The notes under the pieces: generated by a model
Database searches by the model: none
What the model was told of the DNA's origin: nothing
What the model saw: the letters and a program-made list of their open reading frames with translations, nothing else
Shown: piece after piece, positions 21,780 to 32,309 of the stretch
Layout: every line of letters starts with the position of its first letter
How positions within the stretch are numbered: the stretch's first letter is position 1
Assembly (NCBI GenBank): GCA_003194525.1
Contig: NBIV01000060.1
Location: 62,001-126,000 of the forward strand
Length of the DNA: 64,000 nt
Source: Gracilariopsis chorda
Lineage: Eukaryota > Rhodophyta > Florideophyceae > Gracilariales > Gracilariaceae
Direction: 5' to 3'
Position numbers and translations under genes: made by a program

Positions 21780-22100
21780 ATACACACCCTCGATAGTAGT
21801 TGGGCGTGTGATGCAATACCCCGAGACGGGAGAAAGCACACGAAGGTGTTCAAGGTCCTCCTCTCTGAAGAGGGTAGCGCAGCAACAGAACCACCTGCAT
21901 TAAGTACAAGAGCCGGGTGTTAATCCCGGACTCACTTCACGACTGACGTACAGGTGTCAGAGACACCTAAAACCAATGAAGACGCGCAAAGCAGCTGCGT
22001 TACGTAGAGTGAGATCACTCGGACGAGGTGTGAACGACAGGGCACTGGTAAGTACAATAATTACCTTTTTAACAAGGAAAAGTGGCCTTCGGCCGCAGGC
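21780..22100. repeat. Hairpin array beside the Helitron A 3' end
   Basis: Consecutive short stem-loops: CCCG-AGA-CGGG (about 21820), ACAC-GAAG-GTGT (about 21838), CCTCT-CTGA-AGAGG (about 21860), CCGGG-TGTTAAT-CCCGG (about 21914), AGGTGTC-AGA-GACACCT (21952-21968), GAGTGA-GA-TCACTC (22007-22020) and GGCC-TTC-GGCC (22084). The style resembles the 7150-7765 array. It lies just downstream, in the minus sense, of the Helitron A helicase end. Confidence 0.65.
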
Positions 22101-25100
22101 AACGCTTCGCGCCGCGGCCCAAAATTTGCATATGATATCTGCACAAATTTTTTTTTACGCATAAACTAAACTATGTCAAACTAATGACACCCCTCTACAA
22201 AGTCTACAGCTTCTTCTAGAACAGGGTTTTTGATGCTCACCGGCACTGGATGGAAATCCTGCGCATTTCGGGGCGTCTCGTCTTCATTATGCAGCAGTAA
22301 CACATCATCAGATGTTCTCACATGTGAAAGACCAACATAGACCTGACCCAGTGAAAAAATTTTGTTCAAAAGTCAATTATCATTTTCTTCAGCGTTTGTC
22401 CTTGAGCTTTGTGCACAGTTGCTGCAAATGCCAATCTGATGTGAAACTGTCGACGTTTGATTTTCAAATCTGAAAACTCACAAACAAAGGCAATACAGTG
22501 CAGCAAAAAGCTTTGCTGAATTTCCCCAAATTCATCATTGCTATAAATTCGAACCACTCTGCGAGAAATGCTGGTAACGATAAACATCTTTCCATTCAGC
22601 AAGTGCGGATGAAGTACATTTCGAATCTCCATAACAGGAACACCCAACTTCAGTTTCAAATGATGGTACGGGACTCCAGTTGGAGCGTAATTATACGTCA
22701 GTTCAGGTCCAATGATACTATTTGCGTGAAAGTTTTCACCGGTTGGCCCTCAGATAGGAACGATCGTCGTTGCAGACTTCAACTCAATCATCCTTCCTGG
22801 TAAATACTCCAATGCGTTCTGGATATGTTCCTCCACTAATTGGTTTGTTGGCGCAACAATCAATCGGTTGAGCTCGACATCTTCTTTCTTCCGTGTTGTA
22901 AACCGTTTTCAAAGCAACCTGTATGCTTCGTTTACATCTGACGTAGACATGAGTGGAAGCCTTGCAGATGCTGGAAACGTCCCAAGACCAGGACTGAGCA
23001 AACCGATTTGCTTAAACTGGATCATCTTGTTGACAAACTTGTTCTGTAAGGCCAAGAACTTTGTCTTTTCTGTTCCAAAGCTCGCAAGAGTACCATGGAA
23101 GCTCCCGTAGGAGACTCACGGGAATAAAACGAATTGTTCCATCCCTTTCGGGTACTGTTCTCGTTCGTGAAACCACTGGAAGCAGTTGCATACAGCCGCC
23201 TGTCATAACTACGACCTTGCCTGCAAATTCTTTCATAGAGTTTCTTAAGTGCTTCAGTAAGGTGTTCACGATCTCGAAGAGCATTTTAGGGCATATTGAA
23301 GCTTCATCAATTACCATCAAAACAGTCATTCGTACTAGTTCTGCTATCTGTGATCGTTGTCCGTACTTGGAAAGTGCCCGACGCCCTCTACTCTGCGAAT
23401 ATTTGGTATCATCAACTCCCAATCCAAGCAAAATATGCAAAGTTCTCCCGCCTTCATATAGGGCAGCAGCAATACCTGCCGTGCCTGTCATTTCCACCAA
23501 TAGGCCTTCGTGCTCAACAATATCACTCAGCAAAGATAGAAGATAGGTCTTCCCTGTCCTCGCTCGTCCTTGTAAGAAGAAAACGCTTCCGTGTGTGTTG
23601 TGTCTTTCAGACTCTCCCACTCTCTCTCCGTATTTTATTTCTCTCATTATTTTGTCAAAACCTTGCTTCTCGTCTTCTTTTAGATCATCATATCTCTCTT
23701 CTGACCGTCGCCTGGAACTCGAAGAAGAGCTGCGACGTACGTCAGCTTGTTCCACTGCTATTTGAAGTTCGCTCTCTCTGAAATGATGTTGTGATACAGT
23801 ATGATGAAAGAAGAGATCATTTTTGATAAGCTGACCGCCATGTCTGTCCGAAATCCCAATTATTATTCGAAGTAATTATTCTCTTCTTTGTGCTCCGTTT
23901 GTTTCCCTCGGTTATATCTGCAGTTAGAGCTCGTTCGTGCTTTTCAATCACAGTTTTAAGATTTAAACCTTGTTGAAAGGAATTGACGACCAAGTTATGC
24001 AGCTCAGCAGAAGTAGCATGGTATCTTACTGCCTCATCAAAAGCTGTTTCGTACTCTTCAATATGGATATATAGTCCATGGGCTACTGCCACTTCCATAT
24101 AAGTTGAGTAGGATTCGCTTCCAACACGTTTTGGACCACCAAAGAAGCTCAATGCCGAGCTCATGAGCAATATTTGAAGAGCGAAGGGTTTGGGATTTGC
24201 GGGAAAAGCAAATCTAATTCGAGTCACCTGTCGATCATTTTCGGATCGCTGCACGACGAACATTCGTGGATTTCCTCCATCCCAAGTGGAGTCAAACTCT
24301 GGTACAGAGCGCAGTAGCTTATCGTTTACACGTATAGTCTCTTTGTATGTCATGCAGGCCAAGTCCGTGTACCGGGAGGGTCGTTTGAAATATCTTTCCA
24401 GCAGGGAAGACTTCAGAGGTTCAGGCAGTCTCACGTTTCGAATCAAAACCTGTCGCTCTCGACGAAGATGTATTTCAAGTGCCTATAAAGTTGTATTGAT
24501 CCGAACATGCCAGAAATCAAAGAAGTTCCATGCAGATTCAACCGCGCCCAGCACTCTCGCTGTCATGTACGCCCTGACCTCACTTTGAAGCATGTCGCTC
24601 TGTGCACTTGATTGGCTTTCCGTTCGACTTGATACAACTAAATACAGTTCTTTAGAACTCTTGAAAGCATACGTCATCAGGTATTCTACAGCGCTGCCCT
24701 CTTGGGTTTTTGCAACATTGATGTGAGCCTTGTACTTCATTGTGAGATCTGGATTGTACAGAAACACTTTCAAATCTTCTGTCCTTCTTCTTCGGTAGGT
24801 CACTCGGTTTGTGTACTCATTTATCGTTTTTTCAGCCACAATTTCTTGTCGATCATACCCATATCTGCACCTCCCGTCAGAGGTAAGACCATGGCAATAT
24901 GGAGAGTGTCTGTGCATATTTAATTTCTTCACCAATTTTCGGAGTTCCTGGTCCTCAGTCGAGTCGTCCCGAGGCAGTTCGGCTTTGATCCAAGTGTCAA
25001 TGATCTCAGGATCTTCAAGCACGCCCCCCTCCAACCAAAGAAGAATGTAATGATGTGGAGTATTTAACTCCTGGAACTCAAGTTTGGGGGCAATCCCAAT

Positions 25101-26910
25101 GCATTTCAAGCCAAAGAGCTCTTCTGACTTATTCTGTAGATCCTTCATGATTGAATTTGCATACTGGTTCTACATTCTTGCAATACGATCTGGCCTATCA
25201 AAAGAACGGCTTCGGTCTCCCTGTGGATAAAACGTTCCGGTGTTTTCGTTGTCCATACTAAGCCTTTTCATCTGTTCCCGCCATACGTTCATTTTGACTG
25301 TGACGAAAAGCGTCTGGGAGCCCAGTCGAGTGACATTTGCTTGCACATCCAGTCATGTTTGTCTCCATTACGCCGGAGAGTTTTTGTGATTACCTGGAAG
25401 GAAGAGATTGCCAGAAGGGCCAAGTTCATCTGTTCCGGTATGGGGTCCAGCCCACAGTTCCCGTTCTTCAACCATTCTCCTCTGTTCTGTTTCTAAGTAA
25501 TGAAGTCTCAAGTCTTCAATGTTTGTGTTTGTACGAAGCAGCCATTGCTGAAGAAGAGTACCAGAATTCAGCAGCACATTATCGGTTTAGAGTCTTCGCT
25601 TAGAGTGTTCTGCCCATGTTAGGCTCCTTTCGTCTCGGTTGTTCGCATCCCTCCATGAGATATATCTGGCTCTATCATACGGGCCATGAATCTCATCGTA
25701 AGGGTAGAGCAGTGAAAAAGCTCCTTTTTCAGCGTTCATTGGATCAGGCTTCAAACGCTTGTACTTGAAAACTTGACGTCGAAGATTTCCGGTTGACATG
25801 TGATGGGAGTCTGTTCCCCCCTACCAGCTGGGCAACTGGGGCTTCCGACCTGAACAGTCTACTTGGCTCTACGACAAAAGATCTCATTGCAAGAGGTCTG
25901 CCTCAGCTGTCTTCTGTTAACAGTCCTGCACCAGAGATAACCTCGATTTGGGCTTCATGCGCACCTTGATAACTCCGGACAACTATTCCTTTCTGAATAG
26001 CGTCTGCAGAGATTTCCAAAGTAGACTTGTCTGCGTTTGGTCTCCTGCGAACAATTTCGTATGGTCTGAACAAATTTCTATATCTCTGTCGGACAACATA
26101 TGGTCTTGGTTGTATGAGATCATACAACTTTGGAACCAAGTATAGAATATTCGGGTTAGACACCATTCTTCTCGTGAAAGAAGAAAAATAATCCCGTGCA
26201 TTAAGACTGGGAGGACCTTCCAACAACAAATATGTGTAGTTCACGTCTTGGCCTGGAACAGAAAGAGACAAATTGCCTTGAGGCCGAAGAAATGACGGAC
26301 CTTCACCCCGAACGTACTTTATATCCATTAATGTGACAACGGGTGCAAATAACACATTTAAGTGTGTTGATAACTTTTGAAAAGAACGCAAACGATATAT
26401 TTCTTCAAGTTGCGAATTGATATGCACTCGTCTGAAAGAAACTACAAGCGATCTGGAGCTGTTATATCCACAGCATGTTCCTTCGGTCTCTGCACCAAGC
26501 AGGACTGCGCCACAATATTTGCACATACGAATACGAAGCACCCACCCCCAATCTTTGAGAGGACACCGAGGTGCTCGATGGCCATTTGCACCGCACGTCC
26601 CACAACACGCTGGAAGTGTGCCAGTGATTGGTTGGTACTCTGGATATGAAGAGCTTGGACGTGCGAGGCCTTGACGTATATTTTCTGCCCTTGCATCCCA
26701 GACATCTTTCGCTCCATATTGAATTCCTTGGCGAAGTCTCCCAGCGAACTGCATAACCGCCCTATCTCGTTCCTTGTGAATACCGGAAGAATGAGAGGAT
26801 TTAAAGTGAATCTCTTCAGGGTTATGAGGTTCCATAACATTTTGAGGAAGCTCGGTTCTAGTTCCTAAGTCCACCTGAGCAAGCTCATCGGTTATGTATC
26901 GATGATGCAT
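22084..26910 (-). mobile_element. Helitron A (RepHel-encoding rolling-circle transposon)
   Basis: The minus strand encodes, in order, zinc-finger, HUH-type Rep and PIF1-family helicase blocks, the Helitron signature. The probable 3' terminus lies near 22084-22125, where a GGCC-TTC-GGCC hairpin and neighbouring GC-rich bases match the sequence beyond the Helitron B helicase (52241-52285). The 5' end is not located. Stops and frameshifts divide the gene into at least seven pieces. Confidence 0.82.
22181..26910 (-). pseudogene. Helitron A Rep-helicase protein, decayed
   Basis: In minus order: a CCHC knuckle CGTCGANGHRAPRC (about 26590), then CKYCGAVLLG (about 26510). The Helitron N-terminal domain follows to about 25290. 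The Rep core reads EFQELNTPHHYILLWL (about 25060): the HUH motif is HHY, so one metal-binding His is replaced by Tyr. The presumed catalytic tyrosines are present in EYLMTYAFKSSKE (about 24680). The PIF1 helicase follows with Walker A GRARTGKTY (about 23570), Walker B VIDEAS (about 23310), RLAFAATVHKAQGQT (about 22415) and GQVYVGLSHVRTSDDV (about 22340). The last ORF ends at 22181. Stops lie between most pieces, so it is not expected to work. Confidence 0.85.
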
Positions 26911-27289
26911 GGGCTGTATATTCTCTCTTGGACGAGAACCTGCTTCTGACCGGCATCCACCATGTCGTGATGGCTGTCAATGCCAACAAGAGCTCATGTC
27001 GGATTGCGGGAACCAGAGAGAGATTGAGAGATTTAGTCATCACCTCTCGATGGAACATGTACCGTCTCTGCCCCTTCAGTAGAGAACTGTTGCTGCACAA
27101 TAGTTTCTGGCCTGAAAAATACGTATACATATTTTCTTCATTGTCTCAAGATGTTCCTAACACCAGCAGTACCTTGACATACGTAGTACTTTACTAAGTA
27201 CCTATTCGTTGCATTCTTATTCGTTCTTCGTTTCAGACGTCAATACATATCGAGTATACGTATGCAACGTATAGGTAATTCCTATTCTT
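26911..27289. other. Region upstream of Helitron A gene
   Basis: Short open stretches without recognisable domains; it presumably includes Helitron A 5' sequence. No clear promoter or terminus seen. Confidence 0.3.
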
Positions 27290-27590
27290 GTTACAGCGTT
27301 CTACGTTTGCAGAACTGTGTGGCCTTCGTATGCACTACATAGATTAAAACTGTTTTTGTTAGAAGGGTATTCATTTGCAGTACTGTGAAGCCTACGTATG
27401 CGGTATGTAAACTATAACTAATATTTTAGAAGGGTATACGTTTCCAGCACTGTCCAGCCTACGTATGAACTACATAGATTAAAACTATTTTTGCTAGAAG
27501 GGTATATGTTTGCCGCACTGTGCAGCCTACGTACACACTACGTAAAATGTAACTATTTTTGTTAGAAGGATATACGTAGGTTGTACTATG
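27290..27590. repeat. Tandem repeat, ~67-68-bp unit, four-plus copies
   Basis: Imperfect units begin near 27297, 27362, 27429, 27497 and (partial) 27565. Each holds AGAAGGGTATAYGTTTGC-like sequence, a CACTGTGCAGCC-like stretch, CCTACGTATG and an AAACTATTTTTGTTAG tail. The repeated TACGTA is self-complementary. The array lies between the Helitron A gene and a small ORF. It could be an element-internal minisatellite. Confidence 0.75.
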
Positions 27591-27765
27591 CATTATTTAT
27601 TTTGTTGTTTGAATAGGATTCGTTTCTATTTTACCTATTGTCTAATGTGCTGACGATTGTTTAGTTATGCTAGAACGTACCCCAACTTCGCAGAAAACTT
27701 TTCTCCAAGCAGCCACCTAAAACTAATTTTACTCTACCTCTTCGTTTCAGTTATTGTTTAACACC

Positions 27766-28112
27766 ATGGCCGATATGTCCCAAACGGAGCTTCGCTACCT
27801 ACAACATTCCGTTTGTGCAACCGTAAGGATGCTACTCTACCCCACTTCGGCACATTATTGGAAAAGTTGTGCATCATACAGGCTGCGTTGAGGCACATTG
27901 ATATGTACCGTGGCAATGTCAATTGGTTTTATTTGAAAGAGATTTTGGGCTCCATTGGCCCGAAAATCGACACCGTGTACAGGGAATTGAAAGACTACTG
28001 CCTGATTAGACGCAGCAAGGATTTGCATGTTCGCTGGCCGTCAGAGATATCCACGTGTGAGATGGGTTCAACGGGGCTGATAGACGTTGAGGCTGTCGAA
28101 CGTGACAGATGA
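27766..28112 (+). CDS. Small uncharacterised ORF (about 100 residues)
   Basis: The frame ending at 28112 holds a coherent helical sequence (LPHFGTLLEKLCIIQAALRHIDMY, then VNWFYLKEILGSIGPKIDTVYRELKDYCLIRR). An ATG at 27766 (MADMSQTELRYLQHSVC) begins in another frame and would join it by a one-base shift near 27810, or by a very short intron starting at a GTAAGG there. I do not recognise the product. It lies between transposon remnants and may be part of one. Confidence 0.35.
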
Positions 28113-28329
28113 TACACGTGCTCGACCGATTCGCGCTAGTTGGGTAAATCCTTTGATTACCATTGGCTAGTCGTTTGGAGGGAAATGAATCTGCGTTTAT
28201 TAATGTATTCTAAGGGGTCAACTTGCTCGTTGTCAGATCAATCCTTAGATAGGTTAGAAATAAAAATAACGAGAGAACAAAACTCACAGTCAGAGACACA
28301 TACAAGTCTATAAATGTGGTTGAAAGCGC

Positions 28330-28500
28330 CACGAGAGGGATAACTATCCTACACAAAGCGACAACTCTCCGAAGGAGGATCCCATGCGCATGGGATTACT
28401 GAGTCAGAGCCCAACATTGGCTTGTGCGAGGTTTTCTTATCGGAAGGTCCCGAGCTCAACTACTTAAGTAGGGTGCCAGCCGCCAGCTGGGTACTATAAA
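28330..28500. repeat. Hairpin array between two transposon remnants
   Basis: A short cluster of palindromes: GGATA-AC-TATCC (28338), CTCC-GAA-GGAG (about 28366), CCCATGCGCATGGG (28381-28394), CTGA-G-TCAG (28400), CTACTTAAGTAG (28460-28471) and CCAGC-CGCCA-GCTGG (about 28477). No protein. It is the same style as the other hairpin arrays. Confidence 0.6.
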
Positions 28501-28706
28501 ATCTCTATAAATAAATAGATAAAGATCCAAATGAATATACAGGAGCACAGTATCCCCAAGAAAGGGTTGCTTGCACGCATGCACGTGTGTTACCCGTACT
28601 CCTGTCAACATTGTCCAATTATCACAGTATCAATTGTGCGAGACCTACCACATCGGGGAATTGCTTCTCATACACCTGGACGAGTCCGTGACTCCTCGCG
28701 ATGGAT

Positions 28707-29198
28707 TTATAAGCAGATATATCCGCAAATAGAGCGAAGGCGTTGCTCTACAGAAAGTGGTGGGAGCTTTGCTTTATCTATGAGCTGCAGACATATTTCA
28801 TGAAAAATGTTGTAGACGGTTGAAACCCCTATTACAAACGCCATCATAGTATCTAAATAGCAAGCGCGTTCCAGTAAGCGCAAGGTCTTACCCAGACTAA
28901 TGTCGGGAGGTACGGTAATTTGGCCAGGGAGGATTCCCATTTCTCTGTTTTTGTTTATTGGCCCTTTTACCGTAGCAAACATGCGATGGAACGAGTTTCT
29001 ACTCGTTGTGAGAGCTCGTTTTGAAGATCTACCGCTGAATATTGCAAGATTGCGAAAACAACCGTCTCCTCGCAAAGGAAGAGATATGTGGGTTAGATCT
29101 TTCGGTTGCAGGACTTGATGGTCATCATGAATAGCCTGGATATAACACAAAATCACAGCCACTTCCACATGGTCAAATTCTAATGGCGGGTTTGACAA
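28707..29198 (-). pseudogene. Harbinger-type transposase N-terminal remnant
   Basis: 163 residues reading minus. The block LGKTLRLLERACYLDTMMAF followed by VIGVSTVYNIFHEICLQLID (about 28790-28910) fits the helix-turn-helix that precedes the DDE domain in PIF/Harbinger-like transposases. The frame stops at 28707 and no DDE block follows at lower coordinates, so the gene is truncated, with the 28330-28500 hairpin cluster beyond it. Family assignment is moderate because the catalytic part is missing. Confidence 0.45.
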
Positions 29199-30879
29199 CT
29201 AGCTTGAAGGAAAGCCACGTTGTCATTCATTTCAACAAATTCTAAGGAAAGATGGCCATGTACGAGGTAGAAAAAGAACAAGAAAGAAGGATCCTCTACA
29301 AGTAGTGTGGGGGAAAACGATTGCTTTGTAGTCAAACCTTGCCTGTGAGGTGGTAGCTATGGAGGGGGTGCACATAGACATGACTGGTTCAGTGAGAGCT
29401 GTTCGTAAATAGACCGGATCGGAATACTAAGGGCCGGCGGCCACTGCTTACAGACAAGATTCTCTAACAGAAACAGGACTTGCAGAGAGTTCGTATATGG
29501 TCTGCACGGATTTATTTAGAACATTAAGTGTTCAAATGAACATTAAGTGTTCAAATTTTGGTTGCACACGGAGAGCTCACGCAGTAGACTAAAAGGGTGA
29601 ACATTTAAATTTCCAAAGAAACCCGTGCATACCACGTACTGACCCTCTCTATTTCTCTTAGGGATAAAATAATAAACTCCAATCATAAACGAGCAGATCA
29701 GGCTTTTTAAGAACAGCCATAGAACAAACACGTTGGTGCTCATAACTGAAAACACCTCACAAAGCGAAACCTGATTTTTAAGAAAGTGACACAAACTGAT
29801 CTATCAATGAAACAGCTTATCGACCTTCTTTACTTACATGCTTTAGCAGGCTTGTATATCCGAAGGACTGCTTTCCATTCTTCGAAGACATACGTGATGA
29901 CAAAAAAGCATTAGCGCGTCATAATCATTCATCGTCTGCGTCTTTGATGTCGTTGAGTACCAAAAACGCCACACTGCACGCATTCTTTTTAAAAGCCTTA
30001 CCTGTGCATTGCACCAATCCCAACGAATGTTCCTCCACAGATTTGAGCTCGTTGCGAAAAAATATCCGCAACAGTTCACATGGTTTGACTTTCCTACACG
30101 AAAGTGAATTGCACTGAGAGGCTACATGCATTCCAAGATCCGAGAATAAAGTTCGTACCGTCACTGAAGATGCCCGGGCTGCCAAGAATGAACCCTCAAG
30201 TAATTTGAAAGGCTATGGGCAAGGGTAGTACGCGTTCTTTTTAGAATGCTTCAAATATATAGACGCTTCTAGGGGGTTGCAATGACCATTCTGATTCAGT
30301 GCATTGCCATTATTATTGCGACAAAAATTAAAAAAAAGTTCTAGATCCCAACTCCACCACTCTTAAGCATTTACATGCGTATGAGGGGTGTGTTGTTGAC
30401 TGATGGAAGGCGTTGCGGCACAAAATTGCATTGCACGCCACCGTACAGACATGCAAAACGCCCATTCGGCGGAACGCCTGCCTATGACTTAAAACATTCA
30501 GCAGCAACAGCAGCAAAGCGTGCAGCGCATTGGGTGCTGCTGCATGTTGATTGCCTGCTTGCTGCTCATTGGCTGGCACCACAGTAATGAATTCATTGCC
30601 AGCTACTCAACAATAGCTGGCTTGCACGACACATGGCTGGCTTTTTTACACTGCGTCAGTGCAGCAAAATGCACAGACCATATATTCTGCACTGGCGCAG
30701 TGCAAAAAGCATCTCCCTTGCTGACCCTAACCACTATTTTGGATCCTTTTCTGGCTTGGCCAATAGTGCAGTTTCGTACACTTTTGCTACTTTGGCCGCT
30801 GTTGCTGGCCTGGGACCTAGGCAAGGCGGAGCTCGTGTGCAGGTCGCCACAAAAGTAACCCTCTGAGTACCACGGATCA
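29199..30879. other. Gene-poor spacer
   Basis: About 1.7 kb with only short unconvincing ORFs on both strands. I recognise no protein, RNA gene or terminal repeat apart from an inverted repeat at 30638-30712 listed separately. Confidence 0.4.
30638..30712. repeat. Imperfect inverted repeat, ~24-bp arms
   Basis: The arms GGCTTTTTTACACTGCGTCAG and CTGGCGCAGTGCAAAAAGC face each other across about 27 bp, so the region can fold into one long hairpin. It could be the end of a small transposon or a foldback element; no gene is attached. Confidence 0.5.
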
Positions 30880-30924
30880 GGGAAAGTTCAGCTGCTCCTC
30901 TGTGCTATACTCATCTTTTGAAGG

Positions 30925-31140
30925 CGATCAGAAAGTCTGAGGTTTTCCCGGACCTAATACCAGCTTGCTGTGCAGGGTCCGGGGCGGCCGCCGTGTCGTA
31001 CCTCTTGGGGCCGGAAAGCACACTTCGGTGTGTAAGTAGAGGCAGACCATTCCTTACAACCGGGCGCTGGATAAACATCAAACGGCTTGAAAACCTGCTG
31101 GGCACACTCCGCACGTCATAACCCGACAGGAGTGTGTCGA
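30925..31140. repeat. Hairpin array upstream of Helitron B
   Basis: Stem-loops TCAGA-AAG-TCTGA (30929), CCGGACC/GGTCCGG (30948 and 30976, spanning 21 nt), GGCGGCCGCC (30984), CACAC-TTCG-GTGTG (31019-31032, a UUCG-type loop) and CACACTCC/GGAGTGTG (31103 and 31129). The GAAAGCACAC-NNNN-GGTGT stem also occurs near 21833, suggesting a shared family with the array at Helitron A. Confidence 0.6.
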
Positions 31141-31367
31141 GAGTCCCTATGCTCCACACGACTGCATTTGTAAATATAAGTCTTGCAGCAAATATTTTTA
31201 ACTGCTCATGCAACTAAGACCAGTGGGTGTAAAAGCGACAAATTTCAACCTTTTTTTCACTTTCAACTTTGTTATATATTGGAAACATATTCTGGAACTC
31301 TGGCAGGTTTTTTTAGGGGTCCAGAAAATGGAATTGATTTTTTTATTTCTGCAAATTGCTATGACAC

Positions 31368-31690
31368 GAGGAGGTCCACACCCGAGCTCCGGAGGGGCCA
31401 GACCAAAATCTGGAGGTCCCAGAGCGAATTACGGAGGTGGTAAGGCAAGTTCTGGAGGTGGTAAGGCAAGTTCTGGAGGTCCCAGAGCGAATTACGGAGG
31501 TGGCAAGTTCTGGAGGTGGTAAGGCAAGTTCTGGAGGTCCCAGGGCAAATTCTGGAGTTGCCAGGGCGAATTCAGGAGGTGCCAGGGAAACTTCTAGAGG
31601 CGCTAGAGCCAAGTCGGGAGAGGCCAAAGCAAATTCAGGAGGGATCAGGGTGAATTTGGGAGGGGCCAAGGTGAACTCAGGCGGCGCAAG
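31368..31690 (+). repeat. 21-bp minisatellite coding Gly/Ser/Ala/Arg heptads
   Basis: About fifteen imperfect 21-bp units of the form GGAGGTSSYARRGCRARTTCT. On the plus strand they encode heptads such as SGGARAN and SGGGKAS, with one frame change near 31520. This forms an RGG-like low-complexity start to the Helitron B protein region; Helitron A shows no counterpart. Confidence 0.75.
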
Positions 31691-31959
31691 GACAGGAGCT
31701 GAACAACCTCGGCGATTGCTGGTTCCTCCCACTCCAGATGAGATGCCGGTAGATAGGAGCGGATCGCACGTGCAAAGACCCATTATTCCAGCCGTAGAAA
31801 AGGACTAACTTATTCCTGCACTACGTGCGTCGCTGGGGTAAGTGGTTCCAGGTCCACATCACGACCAACTTCCTCTCCTATGCCTCCATCTCTTCCACCA
31901 ATGCGTGTGCCTGCTGTTGATGATGAGGGCAACATAACAGCGGAGACAGATGCGCGTCC

Positions 31960-32290
31960 TCTGCCAAAAATTGAAGAAAAAGAACAAATGCCCATTCTGA
32001 TGGATGTGGAAGAGGGCGAGATCGATCCTGCTACCTCACAGCCGCAGCAATAACCTTCTCTGTCGCAAGTTGAAGAAAAAGAACAGATGCCCATTCCGAT
32101 GGAAGTGAAAAGGATGATATCACTCCTGCCCACTCACAGCCGCCACAGCAACCTGCTCTGCCAAAAGCCGAAAAAAAGAAGAGCAGATGCCAGTTCCTAG
32201 GGAAGGTGAAGAGGATGAGATCACTCCTGCTCCCTTTCACCCGCCACACCGGCAGCCACAGCAGCCGCAGCAGCAGCCACAGCATCCACA
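31960..32290 (+). repeat. Three ~100-bp tandem units in Helitron B
   Basis: Three imperfect copies encode KIEEKEQMPI-like acidic stretches followed by Pro/Gln-rich tails, the third ending in a long (P)QQ run (about 32250-32300). The copies differ by indels that throw the reading frame, so the expansion predates decay. Confidence 0.7.
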
Positions 32291-32309
32291 GCAGCAGCCT
32301 GATACAACG

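Noticed and set aside
21890..21940. tRNA or SINE-like sequence around CCGGGTGTTAATCCCGG
   Set aside because: No cloverleaf, A or B box or acceptor stem could be made; it fits the hairpin array instead.
31343..31783. Minus-strand ORF rich in Pro/Ala/Thr opposite the minisatellite
   Set aside because: It is the antisense reading of the 21-bp repeat; repeats without stops give open frames on both strands.
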